DNA of 64,000 nucleotides from Eurosta solidaginis (lineage: Eukaryota; Arthropoda; Insecta; Diptera; Tephritidae), in the NCBI RefSeq assembly GCF_040869045.1, contig NC_090319.1:179340645-179404644 (forward strand), read 5' to 3'. The translations under genes and the position numbers were made by a program. This document shows positions 42,986 through 52,548 of this stretch, piece by piece. The notes under the pieces were generated by a model that saw nothing but the letters and a program-made list of their open reading frames with translations, searched no databases and was not told where the DNA came from. Each line of letters opens with the position of its first letter. Positions within the stretch are counted from its first letter, which is position 1.

Positions 42986-44010
42986 CTACGGAATTTTTGG
43001 CAATTTCGTAATTTGTGCTCCGTACTTACAGGCTGATTTGGGTACGCTGGCTTGGTAAACCCCAAGTTTTGTAGAATTTTCCCTAGAGTTCGAATTTTGA
43101 CTTTTGGGTGCTTTTGTGGTTTTGTTACCCCTAAGATCAGAAACCGTCTCTAATGTCTGGAAGCGACTGGACAGGAATTTGTCCATATCCTCCCATTTCG
43201 GGAAATCTGTTTTTCGTTCTACGGTCTGTTCCCAAAGAGCCAACGTAGATTCAGGGAGTTTTGTGGAGCATAGGTAGGTTATAATTGCATCCCAATTTGT
43301 GATGTCAATATTATGACATTGTAGCGCAGAAATGCAATTGTTTATCTCCCGTTGCAATTTTTTGATGGAGGTTCCACACTCCTGTTCGACTGCCGTCAGG
43401 TTAAATAAAAGTTTTAAATGTGTGTTGACGAGGATACGTTTCTTTTCGTACGTGTCCCTTAGATTCTTCCAGGCGGTTGTAAACCCCTCCTTTGTTAATG
43501 ACCGCCTGCCCACTATTTCTTTTGCCTCCCCTTGAGTTTTTGTTTCAGACAATATAATTTCTCAACATCTTTTAGATCGGTATTGAGGATGTAAATGGCC
43601 GTGAACATGTCTCTAAAGGCTGGACAGGAAAGGTAGTCGCCTTTAAATACATCGGTGTCACAAGGCGGCAGCCGCATTTTATGTCCACGGTGCGAAGAGT
43701 CTTCATCCTTTGCTTCATCTTTTGCCGGCTGTGGAGTGATAGCTTCGACTTCAGCCGCCACAGCAGACATGCATTGCAGGTAGCATGCGAAGCAACTTTT
43801 GTTCTTTCTTCTTAGCGAGCTGAGTTCCTCTTTGGACAGCTCAGGATTGCTGAGAATACCTTCATATGTGGATTTGGTCTTCTTCCATAGTGCCCTTAGC
43901 TCCTCTTGCAGTAGTGCAAGGGTGTGCTTGTTCCGGGATTCGGTTGGGGCAGAGTTGAAATCTTGTTCAAACTCCACTATGGAATCAGCCAATCTAATAT
44001 AAGTTTCCAT
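42986..44010 (-). pseudogene. BEL element Y gag
   Basis: Two minus-strand frames. 44010-43513 starts METYIRLADSIVEFEQDF and contains a helical N-terminal region and PPCDTDVFKGDYLSCPAFRDMF, the PxFxG-W-sFRDxF motif that opens the BEL capsid-like domain. 43552-42986 continues with FTTAWKNLRDTYEKKRILVN, CISALQCHNIDITNWDAIITY, LALWEQTVERKTDFPKWEDM and the linker to the zinc knuckle. One frameshift near 43530 separates them. The first ATG lies about 1.7 kb from the primer binding site, leaving a long leader. Confidence 0.9.
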
Positions 44011-44314
44011 TGATTTTATTAATCTGAATATTTTGTTTCTTTGAAGGTGTCGAGCGTGAAGGCAAAAGACTTAGTGGCGTTGGTGTGTATTCAACCGCAG
44101 CAAAAATTATAAGAGTGTTTTGTTTTTTGTACGTAGCCCAGCTATCAATCCTGCTGTGATTGTGCTGTATGAGTAAAACCTTTAAAAATACACGGATTGA
44201 AACTCTGATCTGATTGTATGTGTTAACACAGAAAGCAATCTTATGTGAATTTAGTGATAAGAAAAAATTTGAATCAGATGTAAATCTTAACGTGATGTAA
44301 TGTGTGGCCAGTGA

Positions 44315-44745
44315 TATGAACCACTTATAGAGATCCTCACGAGGATTATGTAAGCCACAGATAGAAATCCTGACGAGGATTTAGTGTGTATACAGTGAGA
44401 TAGATAGAAATCCTGACGAGGATTTAATTTGTATGTAGTGATATGCAGCACAGATAGAAATCCTGAAAGGTTCTAGTGAGTACAAGGTGATATCAAACAC
44501 AGATAGAAATCCTGACGAGGATTTAATGTGTCTACAGTGATGTGCAATGCAGAGAAGAGAATCGTCTGCAAATATTTAATGTGTCTTAACAGGTGTGTTG
44601 GACACAGATAGAAATATTTTCCAAAAACTTTGGCGTGTTTAAAAAAATTAAAAACGCAGTTGGTAATCCCAATGTGGATATAGTGTGTAAAATTTGCACC
44701 ACAGATAGAAATCCCAACGAGGATTTAATGTGTATACAAAAGTGT
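44315..44745 (-). repeat. ~60-bp repeats with a hairpin core in the Y leader
   Basis: The core ACAGATAGAAATCCTGACGA, followed by GGATTTA, recurs near 44357, 44402, 44451, 44500, 44603 and 44700, with a diverged copy near 44328. Each core holds a 5-bp inverted repeat, ATCCT-GACG-AGGAT. Between cores are variable GTGTATACAGTGATATG-like spacers of 20-35 bases. Confidence 0.8.
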
Positions 44746-45359
44746 GATGTGAACGTTGATGAGTATTCCCGAGTAGCCAACCAGGGTATCTTTCCCAATA
44801 TAAATAAGAAATTTATCCAACTTACTGTGGAAAATTACGATTTAAAGTATTTATTAAGAAAAAGTGAGAAAAATACAGCTTTATAATATAACGCGATCAG
44901 TATTAATTGTGTGATCAAGCCACTAGCCACCCAACGTAGTGATACTTTTATGGCTTTTGGTATTATTCCAGCTTGCAAACTGATTAATAAAGCGAATTCT
45001 GTGATAGATAAGCTAATGCTATCAACCAAGTGAAAATATGGTTTCTGACTAGGAAGTTTTGTCAACGTATGTGACGACGAGGGGTACAACACAGTGCAGT
45101 GATGAATGTGAAAAAAAAAAACAAAAAAAATCACTGACTGTCTGCCTTGACCGGTGTCGAGTAACCCTTACCACTGGTAGGGGGAATTACCCGATCGTCA
45201 AAAGGCGATTGGTGTGTTTAAAACACGAAATTTAGCAATTTCACTTGCTTTGCCTTTATTATATCTAACACGGAATGCACTTTCCGTGCGTAAAATCACG
45301 CAACTAAAAAAAAATGTTTTTGTGCAACCAAGCAACCACGTACGTACCTTAAGTTTTTA

Positions 45360-45610
45360 TTTGATCGATGTGCAGCGATGAATTGATGTGATGGACTGAG
45401 TAATGTGATGATGTGATGAAGCTATTGGATTGTATGTGATGTAGATGAGTGGACTGTTTGATGTTGTGCACTGACGTTATGTGATTTCGGTTTGACGATA
45501 ATATTAATGGACTGTATGAGTGATAATGGACTGTATGATGTGATGCCAATGGATGTGTTTGATGATGTGATGAATCGATGGACTCTATGTGTGTGTGAAT
45601 GTTGTGGGAG
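45360..45610. repeat. degenerate GATGTGATG-rich low-complexity tract
   Basis: About 250 bases dominated by TGATG, GTGATG and ATGGACTG words with no strict period. It is a decayed simple-sequence region within the Y leader. Confidence 0.75.
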
Positions 45611-45744
45611 ATGACGAGTTGTCGGCTATATTGGTTTGTTTTCTCGCTGGTTTTGATGATTTTAATGTTTAATAATTTAATCCAATGCAAATTTTGTGTA
45701 ATATTCCTGTGTAATATGTCTCTTGAACTCTGCGGATTTTTCTT

Positions 45745-45759
45745 GGCGCGTTAGGACCA
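45745..45759 (-). promoter_or_regulatory. primer binding site of BEL element Y
   Basis: On the minus strand TGGTCCTAACGCGCC begins two bases after the LTR end CA. Its TGG start matches the CCA end of a tRNA, giving a predicted primer tRNA that ends in GGACCA. It fixes this LTR as the 5' LTR. Confidence 0.75.
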
Positions 45760-45761
45760 AA

Positions 45762-46363
45762 TGTTTTGCGGGGCAGTGTGGACCCGGGGAAGTCGGGCGT
45801 GTGCGTCGCAAATAAAAAGAAAGCAAGGAAAAGAATTAGCAGCGAGTAATGATTCACGTTATAAACAATATAATTCTTAACTTTATTTATTATCAACAAA
45901 GGAATTACTTCACAAACCAATTCGAAAATTCAATATTCTTAAAGTTGTTAATTACACATTCCTGCACGGCAAATTGCTGGATAAATTACAATTCAAACTA
46001 GAAATATTGGTGGCTGATTGCCAGACAATTGCCAAGTGCAAATTCTAATGTTATAATCGCAATTATTAAAAGGAATCACAATCGTAAAGTGCGATTATAG
46101 CATAAATTATATGCACAAACTACGAAAGATACGTAATATGACAACTCACCTGTGAGATAGCTGCTGGCTCGTGGACGTTCCAAAATAGAAGAAGGAGCCA
46201 AGACCGCGAACAAGTCCGCGGCACCTGCCGATAGCTAACTTTCGTTGAGTTTTTCCCCTTCAAAGTTAGCTCTCGGCTGGTGTTAGCCGTTACCGGTATT
46301 AATAATAAATAACTAATGTGCGTGTTAGGGTGGTCCGAAATATTTAGGCTGGTGGCCTAAACA
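45762..46363 (-). repeat. LTR of BEL element Y (5' LTR on the minus strand)
   Basis: 602 bp, plus-strand start TGTTTTGCGGGGCAG, end GGTGGCCTAAACA. It is paired with 31521-32155 at high identity. Flanking five bases differ (CAACT here; CAAAG beside the other LTR), so a shared target duplication is not proven. Confidence 0.88.
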
Positions 46364-46420
46364 CAACTGCTATTGCAGCACAAATACAATAGAGTAAAAT
46401 CAAATACCATAATCGGGGCA

Positions 46421-46590
46421 ATGTTATCAACAAAATGACGAAGGACATTATAAAATAGATATTCATGGAGAAAAAAATACAATACGGCTAATGCATAAAT
46501 AGAGTGGAATATGTTATCAACAAAATGATGAAGGACATTACAAAATAGATATTCATGGAGAAAGAACAATACGGCTAATAGAGTGGAATA
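46421..46590 (+). repeat. 90-bp tandem duplication
   Basis: Units at 46421-46510 and 46511-46590 share ATGTTATCAACAAAATGA, GAAGGACATTAtAAAATAGA and ACAATACGGCTAAT. Confidence 0.9.
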
Positions 46591-47314
46591 GTATCCCAGA
46601 CCGACAGAAAAACAGAATTGGTAGCAAGATGATCAAAAATTGTTTAGAATAATATAAGTATAAAGTTTAGAACAAATTCGGCGGCCTTTACGGACGCTAA
46701 GCCATTAGCAAAAACGAAAGTTCTTGCTTAGGATTTTTTTTTTTAAATATGGTAACATGAAATTTTTTTTCCAAAGGTTTGATGTCAGCCTTGAAAATGG
46801 TACAAACTAAACACAAAAATAGAGAAAAATTGAAGCCCAATGTGGCGTAGAGAAAAAAAATAACAATAGCATAAAATTTAATTTTAAACAATACTTTGTA
46901 AAGTAAATTCAAAAAAAAAAAAATTTTATTTCAATTTTAAGAAAACTAGAAATGTCAAAATATTAAATTTCTTTAAGGAAAAATTTTAAATGTCTAAATC
47001 AGAAATGAAAAATTCTACAGTAAAAAAAATTTACAGTTTTAGAAATAAATTGTTAAAATATCTATTAATTAAATAAAGTAAATTTATTAAAAATTAATGA
47101 AGGTCTAAAATAAAATGGAATAAAATTTTTTTTAAATAAATACCCCCCTGAAGATGCTAACAAAGAGAACTGGTCGGAATATACAATTAAGTAAAATGGA
47201 ATGTTTGAATAAAGACTAAAATTAAAGCTTAAACTAGCAAATTTTTTTCCCCTCCAAGTAATCAGCAATAAAATGCTTATTTTCCCTTGAATTTCCTCTC
47301 TCAATTGAAATGTC

Positions 47315-47581
47315 TTGGTGGACAAAAATAGCCCAAGGCATTTGAAAGCCATAGCTGGCTACAAAGTAGGTAAAGGAAACTCTGAAACATCAGAGAATAG
47401 AATTGTAAAATATGAGCCACCAGCTGAACCAGAACCAAAAGCTGCTCCAAACATTCCAGATGTTTGGCTAGCAGTTTTAATCTGCGTAATCATACTATTG
47501 ACCATTGCAATAGTTACGATACTTAAAAAATATACGAAAATCAAGTATATGCAATTGAAAAACGTGCAACAGCGCATCTAA
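47315..47581 (+). pseudogene. small membrane-anchored reading frame, possible Env C-terminus
   Basis: 88 residues. A Pro/Glu/Ala-rich segment (EPPAEPEPKAAPNIPD) is followed by a single strong membrane segment, VWLAVLICVIILLTIAIVTI, and a short basic tail (LKKYTKIKYMQLKN). This is the layout of the transmembrane end of a retroviral-type envelope protein, and its position before the 3' LTR of X fits. There is no sequence-level match to the env at 55497-56591 that I can see, so the assignment is by topology and place only. Confidence 0.45.
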
Positions 47582-49024
47582 AATAGTTTTTTCTCTCCTT
47601 CTCAAACATCTAAATTCTTTTTACCCAAAACTGAGGAAGAGCAATAGACAATTAAAAATGGACCTTCAAATAATAACCCCTAAAATGTCGCAATCAACAG
47701 TAAAGGCAGCCCTGCCTAAATCGAACAGCAAATCAAAAAATTTGCATAAATTCCTTTGAATGCTCCTGACAAAGATGGTCATGAGCAAGAGGAAATTCTA
47801 GGACAGTGGTAGTAAGCAAAACCTAATACAAAAATTGTACAACCAGCCAACAAAAAAAAAATTAAGAAAAAGTCACGAAGAGAACATATAAAAATATATG
47901 TGAAGCGCTATATATGTAAATCTGCAACAAAAGACTAGTCGCGCTCATTTTCGTCTTAGGATAGAAAAATGGTAGCGTAGAAAAATTTTTAAGCAACCAG
48001 ATTGTTGAGAAAGTTATTGACTTAGGACAATATTCGACCAGGCATACAAGAAATGCCGGCAATCCAGGACTTGAAATTTATAAGGAGGAACACAGTTGTC
48101 CTGAGGGACAAATTGGTGAAAAATAAAATATATACTGCAGTAGGCGAATTTATAAAATAAAATTGGTACCCACATTCTCTAATATCAAGTAATTGCAGCA
48201 ATCCAAAACGATGTGCATGTGACAATCCTGGAAAAATTAAAATTCTTCATAAAAGTAATGACGATTCTGTCTTGGTGGCCGCCGCAGAAATCGCATGACA
48301 AACAAGATCAAAGAAATTGCTGGAAAATATAAAAATATCGAAAATATGAAAAGAACATTTAAAGATACGAAACATTTTTGCATCCACTGTACCTTTCGTC
48401 TACCCATTAGCTGATCTACTAATATTATAAATTACCTTGCTCTTCTACCAACTACAGTTACCAAATTTTCCGAATAATTAGCTATACATTTTTTTATTGG
48501 TCTTAATTTTAATATGACCCAAATGAAATACAATAGCAATGAAAATCTTTGTTTAATAGAAACGGAAAAAAATCTAATTATGATAAAATAGCTACAGTAA
48601 GGAAATAAGATATGAGACTTAGTGTTAGTTAGAGAAGAAGCAGTTCATAAATTTACATAATAGAAAAATATTTTTATTTCAAACTCCCATTAGAGTACAA
48701 AATAGTAATAGGAAAATATCAATACAAAAAAAATCTGCTATTAACTCACACAATTTAACAAAAAACAGTTTCAACAACAGCATTCCAATTTACTCGTCAT
48801 TAAAAAGTAAACAAAAAAATACATAAATATAACGGTTACTTAATAATAATTTGTAAAAACATGCCGATTTTTAAGTGAGTCGACGCTCTTAAAGACCGGC
48901 TCTTAAATTCTGATGTGTAAAAACAAATGCAAATAAGAACTTATACAAATCATAAAAATAAAGTACACAAAAATTCAAACAAAGAGTCTTATACAATTGT
49001 CCACAATTATATAAGCCTCTTTTT

Positions 49025-49037
49025 CTAAGGCGGGTGG
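49025..49037 (+). promoter_or_regulatory. polypurine tract of element X
   Basis: The purine-rich run AAGGCGGGTGG ends at the base before the LTR's TGTAG. Its position is right for plus-strand priming. Confidence 0.65.
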
Positions 49038-49552
49038 TGTAGCATTATGCGTTATGCCCACCTATGCAATACATTTGCGGCATTATGCATTATGAACTTC
49101 TATTCCAATGTTTTTTTTTATGAACCTGTCACACGCAGGCATAGCGCAGTCATATTACAATATTGTTCTACATAAATTATATTGACCCGACATAGCGGGA
49201 AGTCACATCAATGGAATTCCGAATACGAAACCCATGTCATTTCACACCTTCATAGTTGTGCTCAACTAGTCACGCCGGTCAATGCACGTGCCGATCGGAA
49301 GGCGAGTTGACAGAGTTAGTTTGTCAATGTGAATCACCAAAATATCACACACAACATTTTTTACATAAATAGATCTGCTGACTTTGCATACCATTATTAC
49401 AAATGTACATATTTTTAGTTTGTTAGTGTTAGAATAATTATGTATGTGTAGGTTAAGAAATTATGTATAAAAGAGAAAGAATTTCTTCAATAAAATGAAT
49501 TATTGCTAGACACTCAATGGTGTTATTTGTTTTCATATTTTCAAATATTACA
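49038..49552 (+). repeat. 3' LTR of element X
   Basis: 515 bp from TGTAGCATTATGCG to CAAATATTACA, with TATAAAAGAG near 49467 and AATAAA near 49491. It is followed by the target duplication GAGG and the right part of BEL block Z. Confidence 0.9.
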
Positions 49553-51600
49553 GAGGTGATACCAAAGTTTTTTGTGAACCAAGGTCTATTAGGGAACGAA
49601 TGAAATTCGCCAGCAAAGTATACTGATACTACTGCTGCTGGTAGTAGGGTGGTTCTTTGATTGCTCGAAAAGAGGGCAGACACCGGGTTTTTGTCCTGAG
49701 ACTGTTGGGAGGATGTGGCTCTTGCGGCGGCTTTCGATGTCAAGGGCCTCTGGGAGATTGGGCTGGACAAGGCTTGACTGCGTGGTATTGATTGCATAAC
49801 CTACACGAAGTCATTTTTTTGGAAGTTCGTTTGATATGCATGCGTTCTGTTACTATTATATTAGGTCGAGCTTTGATTCGCCGTTCGTGGTTCGAAAATT
49901 GGGGTTTCGCCTTGCATTATCTGTAAGTACCCAATCTTTCTACTACCTCATATCTGCTTGCTATCTTCATATCTTCCCAAAGTGGGAGTTCTTTCCGGAA
50001 GCTGAGGGATTGTTCCCATACTAAAAGGATTTCACTTGGCAGATTCGGTGATTGAGGGGTCATCGGTGCATTCCGTGACACGAGTGCTGAAGGTTGATAC
50101 CTTTTCAGTAATGTTCCACTCACATTATGTAGAAGCCCATCGGTGAGGATTTACGGGGCGATATCGCTGCCGATTGATTACCATATCGATTTTCCGTTCG
50201 GTATCGAATATTGTGCATCGGCTAACGGCAAGTCGGACAGTTCTTGGAGATCAATCTTTGAAACCCTGACTGTGGGCAAAAACTTAGTTAGCTTCGGCAA
50301 AATTATTGCTTGTACGTCTATCATTTGGGTTAAGTCTGCCGAACAGAATGTTATCCTGCAGACTTTATTGACATAGTTCGCAACAGCTTCACCCATTCCA
50401 GATATCTGGTGGAGAAACTGTTTTGTGCCTAGACCAAGGAGCTTTTGTATACGCGGTGATACAAAAGTCTTTTGTGAACCATGGTCTATTAGGGCACGAA
50501 TTTTATGAAATTCGATAGCAAAGTGTACTGATACTACTGCTGTTGGTAGTAGGGTGGTTCTTTGATTACTCGAAAAGAGGGTAGAAACCGGGTTTTTGTC
50601 CTGAAACTGTTGGAAGGATGTGGCTCTTGCGGAGGGTTTCAATGTCGAGGGTCACTCGCCGTCCGTTCTCTTAGGGGTGCCGGCTTGGGCACTTAGAGCT
50701 CTGGGGTTTGGTTGTGATTGTTGGGGATTGGGCTGCAAATGCAGTAACGAATGTTGACCATTTTTACAATAGACGTACGAGAAGCTACTTCTACATTAAT
50801 TTTTGGAGTGTGAGGTTGATAAACAGTTTTCGCAGTAACTATTTTCTCTCACAACTTTGATTCGGTCTGGTACCGATAAATTTCTAAACCTAACGCAAGA
50901 TTTGACTGCGTGGTATTTATTGCACAATCTACACGAGGCCGTTTTATTGAACTCAGTATGATATGCGTGGCTTCTATTATTATTAGATTAGTTCGAGTTT
51001 TGATTCACCGTTCATGGTGTAAAACTCTAAAATTTGGGTTTCCCTTTGCCTGGTCTATAGGTAGTTAATCTTTCAATTTAATTTAATGCACATATAAGAC
51101 ATACTACTACCTCATCCCAAAGTGGGAGTTCTTTTGGGGTGCTGAGGGATTGTTCAGATAATGAAAGTTGCCAATTTCGATGAACACAGGTAAACGAGTA
51201 TGGGGTCCCAGCCCGTTCTCGGGATCCCTTGGGTATTAAGTGTTGACATGCAATTATTTATTGTTGTCTGCATATTTTGGATTTGTTCTCCGTTTTCCGC
51301 GAATATTGTGGGCAGATTGAACAGCGTCTTCAACGAGTATCCTTTTGTTTTCGTACCTAGATCTGAGCATTTCCCAGTCAAGTTCGAAATTATCATTGCT
51401 CAGGGGGTATTGTTTGACAATAAGACTTGCTTGCCCTTTCGTTACAGGCGTAGGTGGTATAATTTCTGGGCGGGTGATAATTTAGAGTGGTTTTTATAGA
51501 CTGCCATGAAAATATCTCTAAAGGATGGCCAGTCTCCGTATCCACCATGAAATACTTCGGTATGGCATTGTGGTACTTTCAAATAAAAACCATTGTCTTC
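49553..51600 (-). pseudogene. BEL/Pao gag-protease block Z, right part, tandemly repeated
   Basis: Minus-strand order from high to low coordinate: gag (51600-51150: FNLPTIFAENGEQIQNM, NNCMSTLNTQGI, WDPILVYLCSSKL), a linker/knuckle stretch, and protease (50642-50040: RTTLLPTAVVSVHFA, ALIDHGSQKTFVSPRIQKLL, QISGMGE, CSADLTQ). A second gag end (about 50035-49917: ELPLWEDM) with linker and protease start (49840-49553) follows. The active-site triplet reads DHG where BEL has D-P/S-G. The module is thus duplicated head to tail. The last protease is cut by LTR X and continues at 30996. Confidence 0.8.
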
Positions 51601-51639
51601 TATAATTTCAGTTTTGTATGTTTGATAGGTTTCCTTGCT

Positions 51640-52469
51640 TTAACAGAATTTTTGCTCAACTGAGCTGCTAACATCTGTTTAATTATCCGAGAAGCTGACC
51701 GCTTTATGAGATCCTAGCACTTTTGCCCATATTTTATCTAATTCTTTCCATTTACCCGATTTCCCCATCAACCTCAGCATCAACAACATCAATATCAGCA
51801 ACCTCAATACCAACAACTTCAACTTCAGTATCAGAAATATCAACGTCCACATCTTCAGTACTGGAATACACCAAACATCCATGCATTACAGTGATCCACC
51901 GCCAAGGCCATTACAACCAAAACCACCCACACCTATGGACGTGGATCAATCTATGCGAACAGGAAACATCAATTACATGAACAGGCCAGGATACAGCAAC
52001 GTAGCGCCGTAGCGACCACCCTCGGCGCATACAGGACAATTCAATAGAAATGCTGCTCCTAAACTTCAAGGATAGTACATATAGAACCATCTCCTGACGC
52101 CACCGTAGCGAAATACAACAATGCAAAGCAAGTACATACGGAAACGGAACTGATGAACTAAACGCAGAAGAAACACAATCCTGGGAAGACTACTATCAGG
52201 ATTATTTGCGGTACGCACATGACAACGAAAAAGAAGGCGTAGAGTTTTGCGACGTTCATTTTTTAGACAATGGAGAGGCGTTGAAATTCCCTATAGAAAC
52301 TGGCTGCAACAAAAACTACATACAGCCTTCATTAGCGAAAAAACCCTTACCAAACGAAAATATTTTTTACGCGAACTCCGTCGGAGGTAAAGTAAGAGAA
52401 TCGCATCATATATTTTTAAATATTATCGGTTTAAACGAGAAACGCCTAAAGTTTTTCATTTTGCCTTGA
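51640..52469 (+). pseudogene. errantivirus-like gag end and protease
   Basis: 51760-51870 reads in one frame as a Gln/Pro/Tyr-rich tail (QHQYQQPQYQQLQLQYQ) and 51895-51960 as PKPPTPMDVDQSMRTGNINY, both typical of the end of Gag in the 17.6/297/ZAM group of Ty3/gypsy elements. 52206-52469 is the protease: FLDNGEALKFPIETGCNKNY holds the active-site position, where D-T-G-A/S has become E-T-G-C. The domain continues with SVGGKVRESHHIF and a C-terminal KFFILP. Upstream gag and the 5' LTR are missing. Confidence 0.75.
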
Positions 52470-52548
52470 TTAGTGTCATTCCACCAGCATCATTTGGAAT
52501 GACAGCCTCAAACAGTTAAAAGCGGTAATTAATACCTCTAGGGATTAC

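Larger units (their letters stand above)
44011..45744 (-). other. leader of BEL element Y
   Basis: 1.73 kb between the gag start and the primer binding site, unusually long. It contains the ~60-bp repeats at 44315-44745 and a TGATG-rich tract at 45360-45610. Open frames here (for example 44593-44886 plus) have no known motif. Confidence 0.6.
46364..49037 (+). other. 3' interior of element X, env-like remnant
   Basis: Very A-rich sequence between LTR Y and the 3' LTR of X. It contains a 90-bp duplication (46421-46590) and a frame at 47315-47581 with a membrane anchor. Downstream phrases in scattered frames (for example SNCSNPKRCACDNPGK near 48190-48240) look like a cysteine-containing extracellular protein broken by many stops. 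No pol domain was found, so X's pol was lost. It ends at a purine tract just before 49038. Confidence 0.5.
30997..49552 (+). mobile_element. LTR retrotransposon X, with nested element Y inside
   Basis: Two homologous LTRs (30997-31275 and 49038-49552) in the same orientation, each starting TGTAG and ending ATTACA, flanked by GAGG (30993-30996 and 49553-49556). The 5' LTR is followed by a primer-binding-like TGGCGATCCTGTCAG and the 3' LTR is preceded by the purine-rich AAGGCGGGTGG. The flanks belong to the interrupted BEL block Z, whose intact equivalent stands at about 50436-50482. Of X's own interior only a 245-bp leader and about 2.7 kb at the 3' side remain; 14.8 kb of Y sit between them. 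Confidence 0.85.

Noticed and set aside
44315..44745. Regularly spaced repeats resembling a CRISPR array
   Set aside because: Repeat cores are imperfect, spacers are short and similar to one another, and the array sits in the leader of a eukaryotic BEL retrotransposon.
45349..45690. His/Ser-rich 113-residue minus-strand frame
   Set aside because: It is the translation of the GATGTGATG-rich low-complexity tract, not a protein family.
31521..46363. A clean 5-bp target duplication around BEL element Y
   Set aside because: The flanking pentamers are CAAAG and CAACT, which match at only three positions; I do not claim a duplication.
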